Of a stretch of 64,000 nt of DNA, positions 23,569-36,418 are shown one piece after another (within the stretch, counting starts at the first letter, position 1; every line of letters begins with the position of its first letter). The position numbers were made by a program, and so were the translations under genes. Source of the stretch: Thamnidium elegans (taxonomy: Eukaryota; Mucoromycota; Mucoromycetes; Mucorales; Mucoraceae); the NCBI GenBank assembly GCA_025201345.1, contig JAIXMG010000036.1, positions 1 through 64,000 on the forward strand, written 5' to 3'. The notes beneath the pieces were generated by a model. The model was not told the origin of the DNA. It was given only the letters and a program-made list of their open reading frames with translations, and did not search any database.

Positions 23569-24656
23569 TTGGCTATTATTTTATATATATGTATTTAAAA
23601 AAACAAAATATAAACTGTAAACATTATTTACTTTTTTTTTTATAATTCATAAACATTTTAAAAAAAGCATAAATTCTTTTTAACTCCTTTAAAAGTCGTG
23701 ATGAGACAAGACATTTGTTTGACATACCCGAAAGATGTACATGAGTAAAACTTCATACACATTTAGCTGTACATTTCAGTAACTTATACTTAAAATTTGA
23801 AGTTATTTGGCTAAAGTTTTATTATCTGTTTTCTTAATTCAAAGATGCTATATCAATGCATGATTGTTTTTTATTTATAAAAAGCGACGATTATTATTTT
23901 ATCGGAGTAGTATATTATTTTGTGTAGTATTATTGCTTAATATTCCGGACCAAGTGTTGTAACTCTATTTATTTATACTCTATCAATATCACTACGAACA
24001 TACCCCCCTGCGCCAGTGATTTTATTATTGTACGAAAATCACTTTTTTCGTGTTGATATTGGAGTAAATATATATTAAATGTGACTAACATCACCTGGTT
24101 CTTTCCCGCCAAAGCCGTCTTAATAAATACAGTATGGATACATAAATTACTTTAAATGTGTCGACTGATTTATGTGTATATTGTACCAGGCCTTACTTGG
24201 TATAATAATAATATATCGGTCGCATGCCACTTGGATTTGTGAATATTTACCTTTGTTATTTTTTATTTTAATTTATTTATGAAAGAAGATATTCAACGAT
24301 TAGTCTTCGATACAGTAAAAGTTACACAAAGTAAATATAAATTACAATATGACTATATCAGTTCAAAGAGAGTGGGGAATAATACATATTAACGATTTCT
24401 ACAAGAAAAAAAATTCATCGCTTTTACTGATTAAATCCTTAAAAACACTGTATCACAGAGAATGCATACAAAAAAGTAAGAAAAGAAAGAAAAAACAAAA
24501 CGATAAAAGAGTAATAACAATTGCAAACAACAACAACAACAAAAAAGAAAAAAAAAAGTTAAACATCCGCCTAAAATGTTAAAAGGTTATTGTTGTTTAT
24601 TGTGGTTGTGTCTGCTGCTTTTTTTGTGTTGCGTATATTTGTCTCATTTTTTTTTT

Positions 24657-24691
<35 letters not shown>

Positions 24692-24786
24692 TATTATTAT
24701 TATTAAATACATTGGTTGTTAGTCTTGTATATACATAAAAAAAACTCTTTTTTTCTTATATCTTGTACACATACACATTAAAAAGA
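23569..24786. other. Intergenic, homopolymer-rich
   Basis: About 1.2 kb lies between the Fanzor-like relic and the GUCD1-like gene. It holds a T tract of about 33 bases ending near 24689, then an ATT repeat. The 77-codon plus ORF at 24349 is Lys/Asn-rich low complexity and is not supported. I see no further transposon domains. Confidence 0.5.
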
Positions 24787-25805
24787 ATGATTTCACTTGG
24801 TACAGACGATAATATGAGTGGAAATGCGAACGATACAATTATAAACTATTCTGAATTCAGTGATCATCCAATACCTCATTTATTACAGGTAAAAAAAATA
24901 TAGTATGTAAATATATATATGTATTTAAATCATACTTCTTTAAAAAAAAACTAACAACAACAAAAAAAAAAGGACACAAGCTGGGATTGTGGATTAGCCT
25001 GTGTTGTAATGACTTTAAAAGGCTTAGGATTTACAGTTAATTTGCAAGATGTATCCAGACAATGTGCAGTAAATAGTGTATGGACAATTGATTTAGCTTT
25101 CTTACTTCGAAATTATGTACAAGATTTTACATATTATACAAGTTATTTAGGAAGTCGCAAAGAATATCAAGATCAAAAGTTTTATCAAGATAATTTTGAT
25201 GAAGATGAAAAGAGAGTCAATAAATTATTTGCCATAGCAAAGAGTTGCTCTGTGCATGTCGTACGAATGTAAGTTTTTTGTGCTTCCAAAAAATGTACAT
25301 GTATTTTAATATATAGATTATTTTAGGATGTTACCATTGGATGACTTTAAGCGTTTTCTTTATTGTAAGCAGTTTGCTATCATTACTCTTGTAAACGCTC
25401 GATTATTAAGATGTCAGTTATGCAAAGTAAGTATCTCTCTTTATATATATATACAAATGATACTGAAAACCCATATAGAAAAGTAGAGGTTGTTTAGGTT
25501 CTGTTTGTGGTCATATCGATATGATTTACGAACGATTTAAAGGAAACGAATACTTGGGTCACTTTATCGTTCTTATTGGATATGACCCTACAGAAGACCT
25601 GATCATCTATCGTGATCCTGCTGCAACAGATGAATTCTGCACAATATCCGCTGATGATTTAAATGAAGCAAGGCAATCAGAAGGGACCGACAATGATTGG
25701 TGAGTTTATTTTTTATTTATTTTTTTTAGTATGCTATTTCTTTTTCTTTTAACATTTTTTTTTTTTTTTTTATATGTGTGTAGTATTGTTGTCAAATTAT
25801 CTTAA
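24787..25805 (+). CDS. GUCD1-like protein (Guanylate_cyc_2 / C39-like family)
   Basis: Five exons (24787-24888, 24973-25268, 25327-25426, 25479-25699, 25784-25805) join in frame to give 246 residues. The core has the motifs DTSWDCGLACVVMTLKGLG, a KQFAIITLVNA segment, and GHFIVLIGYDP with IIYRDPA. The Cys of WDCG, the His of GH and the Asp of RDPA are placed like the Cys-His-Asp set of papain-like C39 folds. The family is guanylyl cyclase domain-containing protein 1 (PF09778 type), whose enzymatic role is poorly defined. Despite the name, cyclase activity should not be assumed. The length is close to that of animal GUCD1. Confidence 0.85.
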
Positions 25806-27734
25806 AGAAAAAAAAATACCAATAAAGCCCATTTCTTTATATTTTTTAACTGAGTTTTTTGACATTTTGTGAGTTTGAAAAAAAAAAAAAAGTTTCGTAC
25901 CTATTTCATTTCGTAAAACTCTGTTTAAAGCATTGACGCACAAGCTGAATATACAGAAAGGAACTACTTTTTTCTTTAACTTCTTTGTAACTTTTTTACT
26001 CTTTTGTTTGCTTTTTTTTTTTCCTGTATGTGCAATAAGAATGCTATTAAATCGATATACACTTATTCTTTGTTCTCTCTCCCCGTCTTTTTTAAGAAGC
26101 TGCGACGATAAAAAAGAAAAAAAAAGGCTTCCGCTGCGTGCATGTAGTACAAGTTTTTGTGCGCACTATAATTCTTTACTCATACTTATCCGGATATTAC
26201 CATTGGACGGACGCACAGGTAAGCCGGTTTATAATTATCATTAATATATTTGCACGTTTTATTTCAAATCAAAGATATGAGAGTGGCACCAAAGTCTAAT
26301 ACGGGGGTACGACTTGCAAATAAATTTGGCACAATTTGAAATTGGGACGGATTACTATGAAACAAATAGTAATATGTATATTATGCTATAATGAGTAAAT
26401 AGATCTATGATATCATCCTTTATCAACTATATTTTTTCTTTGCTTATTAACTACTCTGCTTTCTTTTTATGTTTTCGTTTTGCGGTTCTTCTGAGAGGAA
26501 CGGCCATCCGTAAAGGTAAGCGAAAAGTGATACGACACACTTTTTTAATCAACCGTGTAAATTGATCATGCAACAAGAATTTTCCCTTGAAAATGATATC
26601 AGCTTGGTCACACTTTTGGCTACTCTTCCAAGCCTACCGTTGTTTTACGTCCGTTTTAACAAAAAAAAAATTAGTCGCTAGGCAACAAGCTGGAGCCTGT
26701 CTTTTATTCTTAAAGCCTGTTGTCACTGGCATGGTTACTTAAAGCTTCCCTTAGGATGGCAGGTACCCTATAAAGCGGCACGCCGGATAGTGCAGGATGA
26801 CACGTCTTACTGATCACTTTGACTTGTAAAAGTGTCAGCTTAGGCTGTCTGGCTTCATGGTTGATATCTCTTGCTGGTGGCCCCATCCAGTCATCATACA
26901 TCATCTTGAACGTTTCAATTTCTTTGTAGAGTCACAAGAAAATAAGAATATATGTACAGTAACATGTTCTGTCAACATTGGCGCTGTACTTATTTCAGAG
27001 TTATGTTAATAGCTTGACACAGTAACTTAATGTTGAATGGTTTGCAAATCAAAAAAATTATCACGAAAGTGATAAGCAAAAAACATTGAGTTTGCAAGAG
27101 CCATGCAGGCAACTAATTAGCTGGACAAAGAATATAAAGTCTATATTTTAGATTATGTCACTTTTATTTTCTATTAAATAAAAAATGTCTTCCTTCCTTC
27201 CTTCAGACAAGGATCATCAAACTTGGCTTATATACGAAATAAAATAAACTCGCCTTCAGAAATATGAAAACTGGGCGGAGACCAAAACGTTTTTTTTTTT
27301 TTTTTTTTTTTTTTTGGTTTACGAACTTTGACGGTGGAGGCACTGTGCTTGCAAGTCGTACTAAAATCCTGTACTCGGGTCGTGATATGTTAAAATGATC
27401 CCGATGGGCGACACATTATCAGCTGATGATATTAAAGTAAAACCACCACAAAAAGAAGCCTTGAAGTACTAAACCTTTGTATACCTTGTTTATTAATAGC
27501 TTTATCACACAGTGGTCTTTTTGTACCTTTCGTTGTCAACTTTTTTTTTTTTTTAAAAAAAGTACGTGCCTCACTTATTTTTTTATAATGTAGTACACGG
27601 AAGTTGACACAGCTTTCAAGAACCTAGTTTTATTGGCTTTAAAATTAGCCCTAATAAAAAAAAAAATTATAAAAAAGTTTTGAAAACGCGAACAAGACTT
27701 CTCTTTTTCTTTTCTTCATCTAACTAAAACAAAA
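25806..27734. other. Long intergenic region with possible repeat remnants
   Basis: This 1.9 kb region lies between the GUCD1-like and HMG-CoA synthase genes. A 13-bp inverted pair, GTACGACTTGCAA, occurs at 26307-26319 and 27349-27361. A 64-codon minus ORF at 26710-26904 has non-repetitive composition but no recognised domain. A T26 tract is near 27291-27316. These may be fragments of a decayed mobile element. No gene is called. Confidence 0.4.
27667..27676 (+). promoter_or_regulatory. Candidate TATA box of HMG-CoA synthase
   Basis: TTATAAAAAA lies about 60 bp upstream of the ATG at 27735. It is placed correctly for a fungal core promoter, but in such AT-rich DNA the match is weak evidence. 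Confidence 0.35.
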
Positions 27735-28661
27735 ATGACTGTCTCAAACTATAACAACTATCCCGAAAATGTCGGTGTCTTGGCCATGGAAATGTATTTC
27801 CCCAAGAGAGTAAGTAATCCCTTTCAAAACAAGTAAATGATTCTAAAATTTCAAAACAGTGTGTCAATCAAACAGAGATGGAAACATTTGACGGTGTCAG
27901 CGCTGGTAAATATACCATTGGTCTCGGTCAAGAAAAAATGGCTTTTATTGATGATCGTGAAGATATTCAATCCGTTTGTTTGACAGGTAAAGCGTTTTTG
28001 TTTATACATGTTAATGGTTAATTAACATTTCTATACTCTGTAGCCGTCCAAAACTTGATGGAAAAGCACAACATCTCTTATACCGATATCGGCCGCCTCG
28101 AAGTTGGTACAGAGACCATTATCGATAAGTCCAAGTCCGTCAAGACCTGTTTAATGACCTTATTCTCAGAACACGGTAACACCGAGATTGAAGGTATTGA
28201 TACCACCAATGCCTGTTATGGTGGATTTGCCGCTTTCTCTAACGCTATCAACTGGATCGAATCTTCTTCTTGGGACGGTCGTTTTGCCATTGTTGTTGCT
28301 GGTGATCTTGCTCTTTATGCCTCCGGTGCTGCTCGTCCTACCTCTGGTGCTGGTGTAGTCGCCATGTTGGTCGGTAAGGATGCCCCTATTGTTGTTGAAC
28401 GTGGTCTTCGTGCTACACATATGGAACACGCTTATGATTTCTATAAGCCTGATATGCACTCTGAATACCCTGTTGTTGACGGTAAATTCTCAAACACTTG
28501 TTATATTCGTGCTTTTGACTCTTGTTATAACCGTTATATGGCTCGCTTGGCCAAGGCCGAAGAAAAGGAAAAGCCTAGTATGGATGATATTGATTATGTT
28601 GTTTGTCACTCTCCTTATGCCAAGTTGGTAAACAAGTCTTTTGCTCGTGCCGTAAGTTTCT

Positions 28662-28700
<39 letters not shown>

Positions 28701-29301
28701 CTCCTCTTCAAGTAACATACCCCCCTGACAAACATTATTTTTATATATATAGTCATACAATGATTTCATTCGTGATAAGGATAATGAAAAGTATGCCGCA
28801 CTTAAACCTTTTGAAGAGATGAGTTACGCTGATTCTCTCGAGAACAAGGATTTAGAAAGAGCTTTGATGGGATTAACTAAATCAGGATACGCACAAAAGG
28901 TAGGTCCTGCTGCTTATGCTCCCAAGCAAATCGGTAACATGTATACTGCTGCTGTCTGGGCCGGTTTAGTTTCTCTTATCTCTGAAGTTGATTCCGAAAC
29001 ACTTCAAAACAAGCGTATTATGTTGTACTCTTACGGTTCTGGTTTAGCTGCTTCTATGATCTCTTTCCGTGTTCGTAGCTCTACTGAGGAAATCAAGTCC
29101 AAGTTGAACTTGCGTCAACGTCTTGAGGAACGTACTCATTCTAAGCCTGAAGAATTTGCTGCTGCCATGAAGATTCGTGAAAATACCCATAATGCTTGTG
29201 ACATGATTCCTACTGGTGACCTTGAAAATATCGCTACTGGTACTTATTATATTGAAAAGATTGATGATAAGTGGAGACGTTTCTACAAGCGTAAGGATTA
29301 A
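27735..29301 (+). CDS. ERG13: Hydroxymethylglutaryl-CoA synthase
   Basis: This cytosolic mevalonate-pathway enzyme condenses acetyl-CoA with acetoacetyl-CoA to HMG-CoA, feeding sterols, ubiquinone, prenyl groups and, in zygomycetes, carotenoids. Four exons start at ATG 27735, giving about 455 residues, the usual length. Visible signatures: an N-terminal [29 protein letters not shown] containing the general-base Glu region, DTTNACYGG with the acyl-accepting Cys, and VCHSPYAKL with the catalytic His. The C-terminal [13 protein letters not shown] is also typical. A T tract of about 32 bases lies in the third intron. Codon use is more C-rich than in neighbours, suggesting high expression. It is convergent with NOG1. 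Confidence 0.97.
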
Positions 29302-29651
29302 TTTTTTTAAAAAGAAAACTTTTACATCTTTATATATATACTTTGAAGAATAATAATAATAATAACAATAATATAAAAAAAAAAAAACACCACAACCCTC
29401 ATTCTTTTTTTGCATTCACCTTTTAATAAAAAAAATACACTTATTTGTTTTAAATTTTGTTCGCATTTCACAATACAGAGATAAATAGTAATCACACATA
29501 TATACTCGAGCATTTATACATAGAACTTTACACCTTTTCAATAAATAAATAAAATACACTTGATTGTTTTAAATTTAATTCTTTTTTTTTTATTATTATA
29601 ATTTTTTTATCTTTTATACACAAATCTAACTTTTTTTTTTATAATATAAAA
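29302..29651. other. Convergent 3' region of ERG13 and NOG1
   Basis: This 350 bp region lies between two converging stop codons. It is AT-rich with AATAAT and AATAAA-like strings that could serve 3'-end formation on both strands. No gene is seen. Confidence 0.5.
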
Positions 29652-31655
29652 CTAACGACGATCAGTAGAACCCATACCACGTTTACCAGAGAACAAATGC
29701 TTAGGCATCTTGGTTTGAATTTGTCTATCGGATTCACCACGCTTACCCATGATAGCGCTAGGCTTTTGACCTTGTTTCTTTTGCTTATCAGCCTCCAATT
29801 TTTGCTTGACATTACGGAAGCCCAAGTTACTCATTTCTTCACTAAGAACCTCATCACGTTCATTAACCTCAACCTCCTTGACAGCTTGATCAGGAATAGC
29901 TTCAGCACGAGTACGTTTACGACCAGCAGCAGCAGATCTAGTGTGTTCAACAGCATCGGTAGCATCAATACCCATACTTTCAAGATGTTCACCCATTTCA
30001 CTGACCGTACTAAACTTGGCAGCAGTAGTCTTTGGTAACACGGGTCTAGTTCTACCACGAGAAGCACGATGAGCTTGTACAATTAATCTCTTACGGTCAC
30101 GAATACCATCAGCAGCGGTACGAAGAATCTCTTCTTCATCATCAAGAATTTCATCATCAGATTGATAGAATCCTTCGGCTTCTAAACGTTCTTCTTCTCT
30201 CTCCAAGGCTTCTAACTTCTCTGCAATCTCAGGATCAATAAAGTCTGCAACGTTATGACCATCCAAGAATTCAGGAATAGTATCGTATTTCCATTCATCA
30301 TCCTCCAACATGTACTTCTTCTTAAGATCAACATTAAAGACACCGGCACCACCATTTTCTTCTTCGATATCCTTTTCAAGCTTACGACGGTTAGGATCGT
30401 TCTTATCATACTTGACACGAGTCTTGATTTCAGCGGGGATATGAGGAAGACGAGCAACGTTATCTCTTTGTTGAGGTCTAGCCAAATGAATCTTGTTGAT
30501 AACATCATTAATCTTGTTACCCTTCATCTTCATTTCAACACGAGCAGCTAATAATTTATCACAAGCGTTATTACGTACACTCATGACACCTTCATCATTA
30601 TAACAAGACATGGTTAATACAGTAGCATTTTCTTCAGCTGCAATTTCTTCAATCCATTTTCTTTGTTCCTCAGGCAAATCTTCTGGCTTCACTTGATCGA
30701 TCTTGTTAATAACCAAAACAATAGGCTTGTTGGCAAAAAGGGGTTTAATACTGTGGAACAACTTGACTTGATCTTCAACACTATAACCACACTGTTCAGA
30801 CAAATCCATGAAATACATGATACAAGATCTTAAATGTGCCATGGCTGTAATCGATTGCATTTCAATAGTATTACGTTCTTCCAAGGGGTGATCCAAAATA
30901 CCAGGTGTATCAATTACTTGCCATCTCATATACTTATAATCCATATGACCAACAAACAAGGACTTGGTGGTGAAAGCATAAGGTTGAACATCAACTTCGG
31001 CACGAGTAATCTTGTTAATAAAAGATGATTTACCAACATTAGGATAACCACAAATTAAAAGGGTACGGGTGTTGGGGTCAATAGAAGGTAAACGAGACAA
31101 ATGTTGACGCACTTGTTCGAGATATGCTAAACTATCCTTTTGACGTTTCATTACAGTTGCCATTCTACCCAAAGCTGCTTTCTTTAATTGTTTACAACGG
31201 TAAAGCGAATCACCAAACTTTAAAAGACGGACATAATCCTTGGCTACTTGATCGATTAAATGACGAGCTGTGTTGATTTGACCGAGTGCTAATTTGTAAT
31301 GATCTCTATCATAGAGAACATTCATAAGATCAGCATAAAAAGGATGAATGTCCTAATAAAAATAGATCTTGAGTCAGTTTCTTTTTTTCTCGTTCGCTCT
31401 CTCCTCTTCTATTTCACAACCATAAAGACTTACCTCGAGCTTGGGAAACTCGTCTAAAATATTCTTAAACTTTTCATCGAAATTCTCTTGCGTGAATTTA
31501 ACTTTACGCATATAAAACTGTCTAATACGACCAATATTATAATTCTTGTGAATAACAGTAGGTGTCTTTCTTTGAGTCTTTGACAAGATAATGTCGACAA
31601 AGTCAGACGACGTAGGGACCGGTTCGATCTTCTTGAAATTATAAAGGGAAGCCAT
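29652..31655 (-). CDS. NOG1: Nucleolar GTP-binding protein 1
   Basis: This Obg-family GTPase of nucleolar pre-60S ribosome assembly is encoded in two exons with ATG at 31655, giving about 640 residues (yeast Nog1 is similar). After an N-terminal helical region ([19 protein letters not shown]), the G domain shows the P-loop GYPNVGKSS, the G2 region [15 protein letters not shown], and NKID. The C-terminal third is charged, with acidic stretches ([10 protein letters not shown]) and a Lys/Arg-rich tail typical of the pre-60S contact region. It is divergent from RPR2 across a 250-bp promoter. Confidence 0.97.
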
Positions 31656-31840
31656 TTTTTTTAGAAAGATGTCAATTAATAAAAAAAAGGGGTCGAGATC
31701 TATATTTTTTTTTATATTCACTTTCAAATTTAAGAAAAAAAAAAATCAATTATAAACAGTCACAGTGTACCAAAGCCCCTCCTTTTTTCTCTTTTTTTTT
31801 ACTGTCCCTCCTTGCATAATAATAAAAAAAGGCGGGTTCA

Positions 31841-31874
<34 letters not shown>

Positions 31875-31905
31875 AGAGTTCCACCACCACCTCCCTTAAC
31901 TTTAA
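31656..31905. promoter_or_regulatory. Shared divergent promoter of NOG1 and RPR2
   Basis: This 250 bp region separates the start codons of two divergently transcribed RNA-maturation genes. It contains a T tract of about 31 bases (31842-31872) and shorter A runs, which could exclude nucleosomes. Joint expression with ribosome biogenesis is inferred from the gene functions. Confidence 0.5.
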
Positions 31906-32474
31906 ATGGCTAGAGGTAATAAAAAAGAAAGACCAGCAGGTGTGAACCCCAAGAACATTCAAGCATTTGACCGTCTTGCATTCTTACACCAAGCGTCTAT
32001 TCTCATGTCAACCATTCGATACGAACCAACTATCAAACAAGAGAATGGGGATCCACCTGGGTTAATATTAGGTCCTTCTCGTTATTTTAATCGAAATATG
32101 AAGCAAATTACGTCTCGACTTGTTATGCGTTTGTAAGTTTACTAAATTTTGTTTGAGTTAAAAAAAAGGGGGGGGTACTAAAAAAGACAAAAAAGAGATC
32201 CTAGTGTAAAAAGACTTGTCTGTAAAAGATGTGAGACACCGCAGATTCCAGCAATTACATCTACCACTCGTATTCACTGTAAGTGTAACACGAACAAACA
32301 AAAAAAAACCCCGTTTACACAATCTAAAAAATTCTTTTCTTAAAAAAAAAAGCTAAACCTGTTGTCACAGCAGTAACAACTTGTACTGTTTGTAAAGCTA
32401 AAAAGAGATATAGTTGTCAAAACCCTAAATACCAACTATTTAGTAGCAGACCAGATATTGTGGTAGAAAAATAA
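31906..32474 (+). CDS. RPR2: RNase P / MRP subunit, Rpr2/Rpp21 family
   Basis: This small protein of about 145 residues in three exons matches the Rpr2/Rpp21/Snm1 family, which binds the RNA of RNase P (tRNA 5' processing) or RNase MRP (rRNA processing). Evidence: the N-terminal helical segment NIQAFDRLAFLHQAS, then CKRCETPQIPA, and CTVCKAKKRYSC. These CxxC pairs form the family zinc ribbon. Yeast has both Rpr2 and Snm1, so assignment to RNase P rather than MRP is likely but not certain. The ATG at 31906 is the first one after the T tract. Confidence 0.88.
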
Positions 32475-32521
32475 ATGACATCAATGCTTGTATCGCTTTT
32501 TTAATTATTTTTTTTATTTAA

Positions 32522-32552
<31 letters not shown>

Positions 32553-32592
32553 CTCTCTCTTTTTTTAACTAGTAATAAATATATATAAAAAA

Positions 32593-34321
32593 ATGAATGA
32601 CTATGATAGTGAAACAGCTTGGACGAGTTCAGATAACTACTCATTCTTTGACCAAGTAAGAATGAATGAACTAACCCTTTCTCCCCCCAAAAAAAAAAAG
32701 ACTAATGAACAAAAAGTAGAATATTGCTTCAAGTAGTAGTTTTGACCCTTTTCAACCGGGAATAACACATGAAGCAACAGCAACAACAGCAACAACAAAT
32801 GTTAAAGATGAGTTTACTGCAGAACCCATGACAATTATAGTGGACGATGCTCAAAAGAGTCCCGACCGTTCGTTTATTACTTATAGATTATTTACTATGG
32901 TATAAGCAAACAAAAATAAATTTTATTTATATTTTTTATTTATATTTCTTTTTTATTTAAATTAGACAAACTTACAAGTTTATTCACAAGATAAAAGACC
33001 TGTAAGAAGAAGGTTTCGAGATTTCTTATGGCTTCATAATGCATTAACTATTGAATATCCTGCTTGTATCATCCCTCCACTACCTGAAAAGCATCGCATG
33101 AGTAACGAATTTATTTAAAGATCACTTGATGATATATATTTATTATTTTATTTTATTAGAGTATATGAAAGGTGATCGATTTAATCCAATGTTTATTGAA
33201 CAAAGAAGATTAGGGTAACCATAAAATAAAAACAACAACAACAACAATAACAATTAAATACTAATATAAATTTAGACTTCAATGGTTTATGGATAGAATT
33301 GCTAGACATCCCTTATTACAAGCATCTTCATATACTCGTATATTTCTAGAATCCACTGATTTTGTAAGTTTCCTCCCTATTTTATGAACCCTCTTCTTTA
33401 TATTAATAAACTATACAAGCAGAAAGTAGACAAAAACATCCAGTCAAAAAATGTACCACAGCAATCACTTTTTGGCTCATTCTTTAAAACATTTGCTAAA
33501 GTCAAGAAACCAGATGAGAAATTTGTAGACATGAAGGAAACCATTGATAAATTCAGTGATAATTTAAATATTGTTGAAAAATTATATGCAAGGATTGGTA
33601 AAAGACAACAGGAATTAGAGTTAAATTATACTCAGTTTGCTACTAGTATAAGAGGTTTATCTGCTCTAGAAGAAAATGTAGACCAACCATTAAGGCAGTT
33701 TGCAGAAGCAACAGAGTATTATGTTGACGCATTAAAAGAGATGGTAAACAAAAAAAAAAAAAAAAAAAAAAGGGAGTTTTTTTTTATTTTTATTATTTAT
33801 TATGTACTATTTATTCATTATTTTATAACCAGAGAAAACAAGAAGATTTACTCTTTTTGAACGATATTCACGAACTATTAAATTACTGTAATGCAACAAA
33901 AGGAAAATTGCAAGAACGAGACCAAAAGCAAGTTGAATTTGAAGAACTATCAAACACATTACAAACAATCATGATTGAAAAGGATCGTATCTTACATCCA
34001 TACAAACAACAACACAGCGGAGGAGCAAATATTGCAGAACTGATGACTGATAAAATGAATGATCATCAAAGAGCTAAAAATGAACGAGTATTTCGATTAG
34101 AGACCAAAATTAAAGAATTGGAAGATTCAGTTGCAAAAGCAAATGATGATAATAACAGTTACTCTAATCAAATGATAAAAGAATATGATATTTTTGAAAG
34201 CGCAAGACAAACTGAATTAAAACAAGGTCTCAATGCTTATGCAGATTGTCATATTGATTTTTATAAAAAGAGTATATCCATTTGGGAAAATATTTTACCC
34301 GTTTTAGAGCAACTTGATTAA
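32593..34321 (+). CDS. PX-BAR sorting nexin, SNX4/Atg24-like
   Basis: This seven-exon gene starts at ATG 32593 and encodes a protein of about 440 residues. An acidic Ser-rich N-terminus precedes a PX domain: FITYRLFTM, then RRRFRDFLWLHNAL with the PI3P-binding Arg, PPLPEK, and GDRFNPMFIEQRRLGLQWFM. A C-terminal helical region (about 280 residues with EKLYARIGKRQQELELNYTQ and long charged helices) fits a BAR domain. The KGDRF...RR pattern resembles SNX4/Atg24 and related SNX7/30 proteins, which act in endosome-to-Golgi retrieval and selective autophagy. An A20 tract lies in the last intron. It is followed 106 bp later by ATG22 on the same strand. Confidence 0.85.
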
Positions 34322-34427
34322 AATAAAGGCATGAAAAAAATCTTATTTAAATAAATACTATTTTTTTTTTTGTAACCCTTTCTTTTTTTTCTCTCCTCTA
34401 CTACACCTCTTTTTCTTTTTTTTTTTA

Positions 34428-36274
34428 ATGGAAAAATCAAAAAATGATCCATTTGATCTTGTAGACAAGGAAAATATAAATGATGTTTGTAATACGACTG
34501 ACGATACTTTGTTTGATCAACCACCTGCAACAAAACTAGAATTATGGAGCTATTACCTGTATTACAATGGTGTAAGCACCTATACAATTTATCTTTATCA
34601 GCATAACTTACCTTTCTTCTTTTTATACAGGACAATGGATACACAATATTCGGTTATATGCCTACAATTCTTCAATACCTAGCCTATCGCGGTGGTTTCA
34701 ATCCAGACACATCTACCATCAAAGGCTGCGACCTTATAGACACATTCAAACCATGTAACGTAAGCTGGATAAATTCACCAAACGGTATCCCTGTACAATC
34801 CATGTTACTTTACGTACAAGCAATCGCATTTTCAATTCAATTCTTGTTATTTACCACGTTTGGTAGTTTAGCTGATTATGGTCAATGGAATCGATATATC
34901 TTGCTGATGAGTACAGTGATTGGATGTATATTTCAAGCCCTACCTATTGTACTTGTAAATGATGATGGCAGTAATTGGAATATCATGATGGGTATAATGA
35001 TTATAGCCCTTATTTCATACGGTACTACGTTAGTTTTTTACTCTGCAGCATTTCCAAATTTGAGGTATAAAAAAAAAAAAAAAAAAAACTCCTTATTTTT
35101 TCTTTTGTATTAATAATATTTCAATTAATCTGCAGTGATAATTTACCCGTTGTAAGGCACGCTATGACAAACCCAACCCTTTCATTTGAAGAAAAAGATG
35201 CAATAAAAGAAAAATGGCGTAACCACGTATCTGCAGTCTCGACAACTTTTTCCAATATAGGATTCTTGATTACATCAGGAGTTTTATCTGGCGTTTCATT
35301 TTTACCATGGCAGCACTATGCTTTTGCGGATGGTGTTTCTCCTGTACTAGGTAACGCACCTCTTTATAATTATATAGGTACTGTAGTTTGTGCCGGGTTT
35401 TGGGTACTTAATGCTGTACCGTATTTTATATTCACTCCCAGAGGAAGAAAGGGGCCTCCATTACCGAGTCATGCCAATTATTTTACAATTGGTTGGAAAT
35501 CCATTTTCGAAGCACTAAGGTAACTAACAACAAAACACACGCACAAAAAAAACTTATTAATAGTATAAACAGAGAAGCAAAAAAACTTCGTTATCTATTC
35601 TTGTATATATTCGCTTACTTTATGTTTTCTGATGCAGTATCTACTATAAACCAAATGACTTCTATCATTCAAGGTGAACTAACTGGATTTTCTGCACAAC
35701 AAAATACTATTTTTGGTTTGGTCACTGCAATCACTTCCATCTTGGGTTGTTTACTATTTTTATGGATATCAAAAAGGTTTAAAATTAGAACAAAGACAAG
35801 TTTATTAATCATTGTTGCTTTAACCGGTGTCGTTCCCTTATGGGGTTGTTTTGGAATACATTTTGATAATTTTGGAATTAAAGTATTTAATTAAGCGTGC
35901 ATGGTTTTTTTATTATGCAAAAAATACTCATTTTTTTTTTTATTTTATTTTTTTAGACTCACAGAGAATTATGGGTACTTAATGTTTGGTCAGGCTTATT
36001 CACCGCTCCAATTTGGGCATGGCAACAAACCATGTTGGCAGAACTAGTCCCAAAAGGAAAAGAAAACTTGTTCTTTGGATTATTTGGCGTGGTTAATAAA
36101 GCATCTTCTTGGATAGGTCCTGTAGTCATCGCTGCTATCACTCAATCCACTTCTAATATATGGCACGGGTGGCCATTTGTACTTGCTCTATTCGTACTCG
36201 CTACAATCATCATTTTATTTATCGATGTTGATAAAGCTAAATTGGATTTGATAGAGTACGCAAAAAAAGAATAA
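34428..36274 (+). CDS. ATG22: Atg22-like vacuolar amino-acid effluxer
   Basis: This five-exon gene gives a multi-pass membrane protein of about 520 residues. Family features: the cytosolic start PPATKLELWSYYLYYNG followed by DNGYTIFGYMP, a lumenal loop with two Cys (CDLIDTFKPC), FGSLADYG, YSAAFPNL, and a C-terminal FGLFGVVNKASSWIGP. About ten to twelve hydrophobic segments are visible. Atg22 family proteins belong to the major facilitator superfamily and release amino acids from the vacuole after autophagic breakdown. The A18 tract at 35071-35088 is intronic and should not be read as a poly-Lys tail. Its co-oriented neighbour is the SNX4-like gene. Confidence 0.93.
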
Positions 36275-36418
36275 AAAATGCCTTTTTGACATGAAAGTAA
36301 CTTTTTGACGTTTTCGGACTGCCTTAATTACATAAACACAGTCATAAACACTAAACCCTTTTTTTTTTTTTTTTTTTTTTTTCTTCTTTACTTACTTACA
36401 TATAACAAAAAACAAAAA

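Noticed and set aside
24657..24712. T tract plus ATT repeat as a structured element
   Set aside because: Simple-sequence repeat of a kind common across the window; no further structure.
26710..26904. 64-codon minus ORF as a gene
   Set aside because: Balanced composition but no domain, no splice or promoter support; left as possible relic only.
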